This document shows, in pieces, positions 52,413-58,672 of a stretch of DNA of 64,000 bases. The notes under the pieces were generated by a model, which worked only from the letters and a program-made list of their open reading frames with translations, made no database searches and was not told the DNA's origin. The first letter of the stretch is position 1. Each line of letters opens with the position of its first letter. Both the position numbers and the translations under genes were made by a program. Source of the DNA: DASVTU01 sp036387415 (GTDB lineage Bacteria > Acidobacteriota > Blastocatellia > Pyrinomonadales > Pyrinomonadaceae); the NCBI GenBank assembly GCA_036387415.1, contig DASVTU010000033.1, positions 372,001-436,000 of the forward strand, written 5' to 3'.

Positions 52413-52806
52413 AGCCCGAAGGTTGTTGGGAGAGCAGTTGGATAAAAAGCACGACGAATATCGTAACTACGCGTTATGGTGGAGTTTCGTTTATCACTTT
52501 CTCTTGGTCGGAGCAGCGGCGTGCAGCCTCGCTGCCGCGCTCATCTTGAAGTTGGAAGCACTCAAAAGCCGTTACAAGTACCCGGACGACCTAGCCGCTG
52601 CACTGGCGGCGTTTGCCGCCTTCGGTATCATCTTCGTCGTGGGCGGTAGTTTCGGCAGAAAGTGGCGCACGTATCTCGTCTGCCGGAACAAAATCGCTCG
52701 CCTAAAGTTGGATTTGAATGCTGCTAACGCTGACGTTGAAGGCATCCAGCAAAGTCTGAACGATGTCATCCAGAGAGGCAACGAAGCAATCCTCGGCCCG
52801 GAATAA
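52366..52806 (+). CDS. SLATT-like two-helix membrane protein, partner of TIR-KAP
   Basis: 146 residues. A short N-terminal helix (EARRLLGEQLDKKHDEYRNYA) precedes two membrane spans, about 39-61 (WSFVYHFLLVGAAACSLAAA) and 78-97 (AALAAFAAFGIIFVVGGSFG). A basic-aromatic turn (RKWRTYLVCRNKIARLKLDL) and a C-terminal helix follow. This is the SLATT/DUF4231 layout, a 2TM effector family linked to SMODS, SLOG and other conflict systems, where membrane permeabilisation is proposed. AGAGG lies 10 bases before the ATG. It is 142 bp behind the TIR-KAP gene in the same direction and is probably co-transcribed. Confidence 0.7.
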   Translation: MAVTQQDAATVTAQNEARRLLGEQLDKKHDEYRNYALWWSFVYHFLLVGAAACSLAAALILKLEALKSRYKYPDDLAAALAAFAAFGIIFVVGGSFGRKWRTYLVCRNKIARLKLDLNAANADVEGIQQSLNDVIQRGNEAILGPE

Positions 52807-53022
52807 GACCCGCCACCCGACGCACGCCATCTGCGCTTCGTCGCCGCGTCGATTGCTCCTGTCGGCCTCGCGCTCGTCCTTCACGATAACGCGATGGTTC
52901 GTCCGTCGGTCTGCCGCCCGTTCCCTTTCGCACTTCTGATGCTCGTTGGCGTCGGGCGTCGCGCGCCTTTTTAGCTTATACTTAGTTCTCAACTCCGAAC
53001 ACTTCGACGCGGGAGAGAGCAT

Positions 53023-54222
53023 TTGAACGACGAACTGATGGCGTGGCGACGCGAGTTTCCAATCCTTGAGAAGACGGTCTATCTCATTTCACACAGTCTG
53101 GGCGCGATGCCGCGCGCCGCATACGAGAGCATGCAGGCTTACGCCGAACAATGGGCGACGCGTGGCGTGCGTGCATGGGCGGAAGGCTGGTGGGAGATGC
53201 CGCTCACGTTGGGCGACGAGGTTGGGCGCATCATCGGCGCAGACGCGGGCACGGTCGTCATGCATCAAAACGTCTCCGTCTGCCAGTCGCTCATCATCTC
53301 CTGCTTCGACATCGACGCGCGCAAGACGAAGCGCAACAAGGTCGTCTATTCCGAACTTGAATTCCCTTCCGTCAAGTACGTCTACGAAGCGCACGCGCGC
53401 GACGGTCGTTTTCGCATCGTGAAGGTGAAATCCGACGATGGCACGACCGTGCCGCTCGAACGCATGCTCGAAGCGATTGACGAAGAGACGCTGCTGGTTC
53501 CCATCTCCCACGTTCTCTTCAAAAGCGGCTTCTTGCAGGACGCACGCGCCATCACCCGCCGCGCGCACGAAGTTGGCGCAATGGTCGTGCTCGACACGTA
53601 TCAATCGGCGGGCACGGTGCCTTTCAGCGTCCGCGACTTGGACGTGGATTTCTGCACGGGCGGCTCCGTCAAATGGCTCTGCGGCGGCCCCGGCGCGGGT
53701 TATCTCTACGTCGCCCCGCGTCTTCACGACCAACTCGAACCCAAAGTGACGGGATGGATGGCGCACGAATCGCCGTTCGCGTTTGAAGCCGCGCCGATTC
53801 GATATGCTTCCGGCGTCGCGCGTTTTCTTCATGGCTCGCCCGCCATCCCCGCGCTCTTTGCGGCGCGTTCCGGCTACGAAATCATTAACCGTATCGGCGT
53901 CGAAAAGATTCGCGCCAAGAGCATCAGGCAAACGACGCGACTCATCGAACTGGCGGAAGCGGCGGGTCTGCGCGTGACAAGTCCGCGCGACGCATCGCAA
54001 CGCGGCGGCACGATTACCGTCGCCGTCGAACACGCCGCCGCCGTCACGCAGGAACTCATTCGCCGCGAGATTATCGTCGATTACCGCCCCGGCGCAGGCA
54101 TACGCATCTCGCCCCATTTCTACACGACGGATGAAGAACTCGAAATCGTCGTCCGCGAAATCGACAACATCATCGGCACACAAGCCTACGCCGCGCACGA
54201 ATCCGCGAGCGCAGCATTCTAA
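53023..54222 (+). CDS. kynU: Kynureninase
   Basis: 399 residues, starting at TTG with GGGAGAG five bases upstream; an ATG five codons later lacks a site. It is a PLP fold-type I enzyme that cleaves kynurenine to anthranilate and alanine. YLISHSLGAMPRAAYESM, VLDTYQSAGTVPFSV and the PLP lysine segment GGSVKWLCGGPGAGYLYV (Lys about 217) match the family. It precedes tryptophan dioxygenase by 97 bp, and the kynurenine formamidase that should act between them is not in the window. Its product anthranilate would feed the CoA ligase encoded two genes on. Confidence 0.9.
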   Translation: MNDELMAWRREFPILEKTVYLISHSLGAMPRAAYESMQAYAEQWATRGVRAWAEGWWEMPLTLGDEVGRIIGADAGTVVMHQNVSVCQSLIISCFDIDARKTKRNKVVYSELEFPSVKYVYEAHARDGRFRIVKVKSDDGTTVPLERMLEAIDEETLLVPISHVLFKSGFLQDARAITRRAHEVGAMVVLDTYQSAGTVPFSVRDLDVDFCTGGSVKWLCGGPGAGYLYVAPRLHDQLEPKVTGWMAHESPFAFEAAPIRYASGVARFLHGSPAIPALFAARSGYEIINRIGVEKIRAKSIRQTTRLIELAEAAGLRVTSPRDASQRGGTITVAVEHAAAVTQELIRREIIVDYRPGAGIRISPHFYTTDEELEIVVREIDNIIGTQAYAAHESASAAF

Positions 54223-54224
54223 GA

Positions 54225-54312
54225 AAGGATGTGGGATGAGGGCGGAGGGATGAAAACGTGTTGATGAAAATTACGTTCTAATTTTCATCCCTCATTTCTC
54301 CGCCCTCGTCCC
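54225..54312. repeat. Heptad inverted-repeat element between kynU and kynA
   Basis: AAGGATG, TGGGATG, AGGGCGG, AGGGATG (54225-54252) face TCATCCC, TCATTTC, TCCGCCC, TCGTCCC (54285-54312). One further 7-nt unit, TGTTTTT, brings the phase exactly to the ATG at 54320. Confidence 0.9.
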
Positions 54313-54319
54313 TGTTTTT

Positions 54320-55174
54320 ATGAACGAATACGGCAGCCGAGCGCCGCTCTCATACAACAAGTATCTGCGCGTCGCCGAACTCATCGAACTGCAAGCGTGT
54401 CTCTCCGACCCCGCGCATCACGACGAACTTCTTTTCATCACCATCCATCAAGCCTATGAACTCTGGTTCAAACAGATACTCCACGAACTCGACGCCGCGA
54501 CCACCGCGCTCGCAGAAGACCGTGCGCCCGTCGCCACACGCGCCATCACGCGCGTCGTCGAGATTGAGAAACTGCTCGTTAACCAGATTCACCTTCTGGA
54601 AACGATGACGCCCATCAGCTTTCTCGGCTTCCGCGACGAACTCAATCCCGCGAGTGGTTTTCAGTCCATGCAGTTTCGTGAAATCGAATTCGCCTCCGGC
54701 CTCAAGAATCCCAAAATCCTTTCCAATTTCCGCGAAGACGAGTTCGCATACAAGCGTCTCGAAGCGCGCTTCGACGCGCCCGCGCTCGGCGATGTCTTCT
54801 ACGCTTACCTGCGCCGTCGCGGACTCGACGCGCCCGCCGACGACCACGCGCTCACAGAAGAACAACGCCGCACGGCCTACGGCAAACGCACGCGCGCTGT
54901 CCTCGAAGTCATCACCCACTTCGAGACGCGCCACGAAGAATTCCAACTCGCCGAATCGCTCATCGCCCACGACGAATACTTTTCTCTATGGCGCACGCAT
55001 CACGTCAAGATGGTCGAGCGCATGGTTGGCACCAAACGCGGCACCGGAGGCTCCGAGGGCGTCGCCTATCTCCGCACCACCCTCGACCAAAAATTCTTTC
55101 CTGAACTCTGGGAAGCACGCACCTATCTCGACACACGTCACGGCGAAGCGGGCTGCCCCTTCGCCGCCCACTGA
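54320..55174 (+). CDS. kynA: Tryptophan 2,3-dioxygenase
   Basis: 284 residues, normal for bacterial TDO. This heme enzyme opens the indole ring of tryptophan to N-formylkynurenine. YNKYLRVAELIELQ, FITIHQAYELWFKQILHELD (with the substrate-binding His), NPASGFQSMQFREIEF and YLRTTLDQKFFPELWEARTYL, near the heme-ligand His region, are all present. The stop overlaps the next start by one base (TGATG), so it is translationally coupled to the CoA ligase. The start follows a heptad arm without a Shine-Dalgarno site. Confidence 0.95.
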   Translation: MNEYGSRAPLSYNKYLRVAELIELQACLSDPAHHDELLFITIHQAYELWFKQILHELDAATTALAEDRAPVATRAITRVVEIEKLLVNQIHLLETMTPISFLGFRDELNPASGFQSMQFREIEFASGLKNPKILSNFREDEFAYKRLEARFDAPALGDVFYAYLRRRGLDAPADDHALTEEQRRTAYGKRTRAVLEVITHFETRHEEFQLAESLIAHDEYFSLWRTHHVKMVERMVGTKRGTGGSEGVAYLRTTLDQKFFPELWEARTYLDTRHGEAGCPFAAH

Positions 55175-56748
55175 TGCTTATGAACATCGAATTCCCCGAA
55201 CGCTTCAACATGGCCGACTACTTCCTCTATCACAACGTGGAGGAAGGACGCGAGCACAAGCGTTGTCTCTATTTCCGCGACGAATCGTACACCTACGGTG
55301 ATGCGGTGCGGATGTCGAATCGCGCGGGCAATGCTTTGCTCGCATCGGGCATGGAGGTGGAAGACCGAGTGTTGTTTGTGCTGCCGGACTGCCCGGAGTT
55401 CGCATGGGCGTGGTTCGGGGCGAGCAGGGCGGGCGGTGTGATAACGATGGTCAATCCGCTCTTGCCCGCGGCTGACTACAAATACTATCTGGAATATACG
55501 CGTGCGCGTGTGGCGTTGATTGATGAATCGCTGGTCGAGACTTTTGCGGAGGCGGCGGAGGGCGCGAAGTATTTGCGTCGGGTTCTGGTGAGAGAAAGCG
55601 GCGAGAGGAAGTTCGGCGGAGACGACGAGCAGGGCAAGTTCGTTTCGCTGGCGCGCGTGATGGACGCGATGCCGGACGAGTTGACGCCCGCCGAGACGCA
55701 CCGAGACGACATCGCCATCTGGTTGTTCACTTCTGGCTCGACGGGACATCCGAAGGGCGCGGTGCACATGCATCATGATTTGCCTTTCAACACCGAAGCG
55801 TATGCGAAGCGCGTGCTCGGCATCAGCGAACACGACTTGACGGTCTCCGTGCCGAAACTCTTTTTCGGTTATGCGACGGGGACGAATCTGCTGTTTCCGT
55901 TCGCGGTCGGCGGCGCGACGGCGCTCTTTTCGGAGCGTTCGACGCCGGAGAAGATATTTGAAATGATTGAGCGTTACCGTCCGACGATTCTGACGAGCGT
56001 GCCGACGATGATTAACGGCATGCTCAACGTCGAGCGCGCGGGCGAGCGTGATTTGTCGTCTCTGCGTATGTGCCTCTCGGCGGGCGAGGCGTTGCCCGTC
56101 GAACTCTACGAGCGTTGGATGCAGGCGTTCGGAGTGGAAATCCTCGACGGCATCGGCTCGGCGGAGATGTTTCATATCTACATCACGAATCGTCCGGGCG
56201 ACGTGCAACCGGGGAGCCTCGGGCGCATCGTCGAGGGCTACGAGGCCGAAGTGGTCAACGCCGAAGGTCAACGCGTCCAGACTGGCGAGATGGGAACGCT
56301 TCGCATCAAGGGCGACTCCGCCGCGCTCTGTTACTGGCAGGCGCACGAAAAATCCAAACAGACTTTCGCGGGCGATTGGTGCACAACGGGCGACCAGTTT
56401 CACGTCGATGACGCGGGCTACTACTGGTATCACGGACGCACGGACGACATGCTGAAAGTGTCGGGCGTCTACGTCGCGCCCGTCGAGATTGAAAACTGTC
56501 TCCTGCAACATAACGCGGTGCTTGAATGCGCCGTCGTCGGTCATGATACGGGCGACGGCTTGGTTAAACCGAAGGCATTTGTCGTCTTGCGCGAGGGTCG
56601 CGCGCCGAATCAGGAGATGGAGCAGGACATCAAAGATTTCGTCAAATCAAAAATCGCCCTCTACAAGTATCCCCGCTGGATTGAATTCGTCGCTTCGCTC
56701 CCCAAGAACGACCGGGGCAAGATAGACCGCAAGCAACTCAAGAAGTGA
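55174..56748 (+). CDS. Aryl-CoA ligase, benzoate-CoA ligase family (probable 2-aminobenzoate-CoA ligase)
   Basis: 524 residues, adenylate-forming. LFTSGSTGHPKGAVHMHHDL is the phosphate loop, GIGSAEMFHIYITN the aromatic-pocket/A5 region, TGDQFHVDDAGYYWYHGRTDDMLKVSGVYVAPVEIE the hinge and A8, and PKNDRGKIDRKQLKK holds the C-terminal lysine. DYFLYHNVEEG near the start and the GYATGTNLLFPFAVGG motif are typical of benzoate- and 2-aminobenzoate-CoA ligases. Downstream of kynureninase and tryptophan dioxygenase, anthranilate is the expected substrate. The start could also be the ATG two codons later. Confidence 0.87.
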   Translation: MLMNIEFPERFNMADYFLYHNVEEGREHKRCLYFRDESYTYGDAVRMSNRAGNALLASGMEVEDRVLFVLPDCPEFAWAWFGASRAGGVITMVNPLLPAADYKYYLEYTRARVALIDESLVETFAEAAEGAKYLRRVLVRESGERKFGGDDEQGKFVSLARVMDAMPDELTPAETHRDDIAIWLFTSGSTGHPKGAVHMHHDLPFNTEAYAKRVLGISEHDLTVSVPKLFFGYATGTNLLFPFAVGGATALFSERSTPEKIFEMIERYRPTILTSVPTMINGMLNVERAGERDLSSLRMCLSAGEALPVELYERWMQAFGVEILDGIGSAEMFHIYITNRPGDVQPGSLGRIVEGYEAEVVNAEGQRVQTGEMGTLRIKGDSAALCYWQAHEKSKQTFAGDWCTTGDQFHVDDAGYYWYHGRTDDMLKVSGVYVAPVEIENCLLQHNAVLECAVVGHDTGDGLVKPKAFVVLREGRAPNQEMEQDIKDFVKSKIALYKYPRWIEFVASLPKNDRGKIDRKQLKK

Positions 56749-56814
56749 TGAGTGATGAGTAAAACCTCATTTCTTACTCATCACTCATTACTCATCACTC
56801 ACTACTTACTGCTT
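56744..56814. repeat. Heptad inverted-repeat element between CoA ligase and thioesterase genes
   Basis: AGTGATG, AGTGATG, AGTAAAA (56744-56764), beginning across the ligase stop codon, face TTACTCA, TCACTCA, TTACTCA, TCACTCA, CTACTTA (56774-56808). Six bases separate it from the next ATG. The words are shared with 42526-42582. Confidence 0.92.
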
Positions 56815-57228
56815 ATGCCTTTCTCCGCACGCATCACCGTCCGCTTCGGCGACGCAGACCCCGCAGGCTTGGTTTACTATCCAGTCCTCTTTCACTATTG
56901 CCATGTGGCGATGGAGGAATTTTTCGCGGCGCATTGCGGCATTAGTTATCAAAAGTTGATGGCGGATGAGCGCATCGGTTTTCCGACGGTGAACGCGCAG
57001 GCGGAGTTCTTCGTGCCGTTTGTTTATGGCGATGAAGTAGACGTGGAAGTCTCTGTTTCGCGCACGGGTCGGAGTTCCGCGACGTTTGAATATCGTCTTT
57101 CGCGTGCACGCGACCGCGTACTCTGTGCGCGCGCCACGCTCGTACAGGTGTCGATGAATCTCAATGAACGTCGCGCCGTTCCCATCCCCGAACGCTACCG
57201 CAAAGCGTTCGCCGCGAGCGCGGAATAA
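56815..57228 (+). CDS. 4-hydroxybenzoyl-CoA-thioesterase-type hotdog protein
   Basis: 137 residues from the ATG at 56815. The 4HBT catalytic segment RFGDADPAGLVYYPVLFHYCH carries the Asp nucleophile/base region. YQKLMADERIGFPTVNAQAEFFVPFVYGDEV follows the family pattern. It hydrolyses acyl- or aryl-CoA esters and could release stalled CoA intermediates of the pathway. It ends the kynU-kynA-ligase-thioesterase run. The open frame before the chosen start is translated repeat. Confidence 0.88.
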   Translation: MPFSARITVRFGDADPAGLVYYPVLFHYCHVAMEEFFAAHCGISYQKLMADERIGFPTVNAQAEFFVPFVYGDEVDVEVSVSRTGRSSATFEYRLSRARDRVLCARATLVQVSMNLNERRAVPIPERYRKAFAASAE

Positions 57229-57467
57229 TCACGCCTCATGCTTCTCATACAACACGTATCTCCGCTCCGACGCATGGCATGAGGTGCACGCGAACGGAGA
57301 GTTAAACGCCAAAACGAGCCTGAGTTTCAACGAATCGTTCGATTTATTTTTCAGCATAAATATGAGGTTTTTCTTGGAATTTTCCGCTTATTTGTTAATG
57401 GAACGCGGCATCTATTCCGTCTGTAATCAGCGTTGCCAAGCAGGAAAATGCACCGGAGGAAAAGCTC

Positions 57468-58166
57468 TTGAAGAAGTTAATCCTACTCTTTGCCGCCGTC
57501 ATCATTCTCGGTCTTCCGACGGTCGTCTCAGCCGACACGCTGACCTTCGCCGCGCCCGCCACCAAACCCTACGATGGCACGGGCGGCGCGCAAAATTTCG
57601 ACCTCGACCATTATCGCGCCTACACGTGGAGCATTCAGCATACGTTTGCTCCCGGCCAACAAATTACGAACGCGCGGATTATCTTCACGGGCATTCACAA
57701 CTGGGATTCAAACCCGAATCGTCTCTACGTGAACCTGCTCGACTATGCGCGCAACACAGCGCACAACGCCGTGGATTCGGTCGTCGATGCAACCACCGAC
57801 CCGACGAGTACTAACGGCGGCTTCAACGACTACTTCGATAGCGCCAATGTGCTCGCCAACGGCGCGGAGCGCATCGACTTGACGACGCTCGTCAATCTTT
57901 CGACCACGCCCGGCACAATCATCTGGGAGTTCACGCCCGCACAACTCGCCAAGCTCAACGAGTTCTTCAACGTCTCCGATAGGACTCTCGCTTTCGGCTT
58001 CGACCCCGACTGCCACTTCTTCAACAACGGCATCAAGTTTGAAATGACGGTGGGCGGCGCACCCGTCCCCGAACCCGCCACGATGTCGCTGCTCGGAACC
58101 GGCCTCGCCGGTCTCTACTATCGCCGCCGTCGCCGACAGAAGCAGGACGCGCAACCGACGACTTAA
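57468..58166 (+). CDS. PEP-CTERM sorting-domain protein
   Basis: 232 residues beginning at TTG, with GGAGG nine bases upstream. A signal peptide (KKLILLFAAVIILGLPTVVSA) leads a beta-rich extracellular domain without known relatives that I recognise. The C-terminus has the exosortase recognition pattern: VPEPATM, then a hydrophobic span (SLLGTGLAGLYY) and an Arg-rich end (RRRRR). Exosortase would cut it after export, usually in organisms with exopolysaccharide systems. No exosortase gene is in the window. An AT-rich leader of about 240 bp precedes it. Confidence 0.85.
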   Translation: MKKLILLFAAVIILGLPTVVSADTLTFAAPATKPYDGTGGAQNFDLDHYRAYTWSIQHTFAPGQQITNARIIFTGIHNWDSNPNRLYVNLLDYARNTAHNAVDSVVDATTDPTSTNGGFNDYFDSANVLANGAERIDLTTLVNLSTTPGTIIWEFTPAQLAKLNEFFNVSDRTLAFGFDPDCHFFNNGIKFEMTVGGAPVPEPATMSLLGTGLAGLYYRRRRRQKQDAQPTT

Positions 58167-58196
58167 CCTCTCGCCAGAATAACAACAGCACACAAT

Positions 58197-58236
58197 AACG
58201 GCGCGGTTCGGAAACATTTCCGACCGCGCCGTTTTG
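58197..58236 (+). terminator. Terminator after the PEP-CTERM gene
   Basis: AACGGCGCGGTTCGGAAA pairs with TTTCCGACCGCGCCGTT with one bulged base and is followed by TTGGCTTTAG. Confidence 0.85.
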
Positions 58237-58489
58237 GCTTTAGTCTTTCGCCAGATTGACACGCAGCACTGCTTCCGTTAGGATGCGTCCGCCACTTAGC
58301 TCCACCGTTGTCAGACAACAACAACGCTTACCACTTCTCCTGCAAGCGTCTTTCCTTCAGGATTAAAGTAAACTGGCCGAAATATTGTAGTTTTCGCCAA
58401 ATCCGTCCCGAATCATCCCGTAACCTCGCCGCGAGTACCTGTGATGAATTACGCCGCCCGGCGTGATAAATGGATAAAGCTCTCGCGCC

Positions 58490-58570
58490 TAAAACAACAC
58501 CCAACACTCATGGCCTGCATGTGTCGCGGGAGCGACGCAAAGGTCTATTTCAGGATGGCTTCCAGCCCCG
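58490..58570 (+). promoter_or_regulatory. Possible c-di-GMP-I (GEMM) riboswitch
   Basis: GTCGC-GGGA-GCGAC (58523-58536) is a stem closed by a GNRA tetraloop. It is immediately followed by GCAAAGG, giving GACGCAAAG (58534-58542), the hallmark of GEMM-I, then GGTCTA and a small GGCT-TCC-AGCC hairpin (58557-58567). CACTCATGG on the 5' side resembles the GEMM 5' strand, but the GGCAAAC element is not recognisable. The gene downstream encodes a surface protein, a typical c-di-GMP target. Confidence 0.42.
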
Positions 58571-58672
58571 TCAGTCATTCCTTGTCGCCTCGCCGCACAG
58601 ACACGAAATGCTTGTTGATAACACCCGAAGACGATTAGTTTTAAGTTTTGACCGAAAGGAAAACCCCTTATA

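Larger units (their letters stand above)
58167..58672. other. 506-bp leader region before the beta-helix gene
   Basis: The region contains the PEP-CTERM gene terminator (58197-58236), a pyrimidine-rich stretch, and the structured RNA candidate at 58490-58570. Two short open frames (starting near 58441 and 58470) lack ribosome sites and overlap the structured part, so I do not call them. Confidence 0.5.

Noticed and set aside
53023..55174. Kynurenine formamidase expected between kynA and kynU
   Set aside because: No gene with the metal-dependent KynB or alpha/beta-hydrolase formamidase signatures is present in the window.
55138..56544. 468-codon minus-strand frame opposite the CoA ligase
   Set aside because: Shadow of a clear adenylate-forming enzyme; product resembles no family.
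4313..56815. Heptad tracts as CRISPR arrays or MITEs
   Set aside because: Units are 7 bp, degenerate and without unique spacers; no cas genes, no target-site duplications, and sequences differ between sites.
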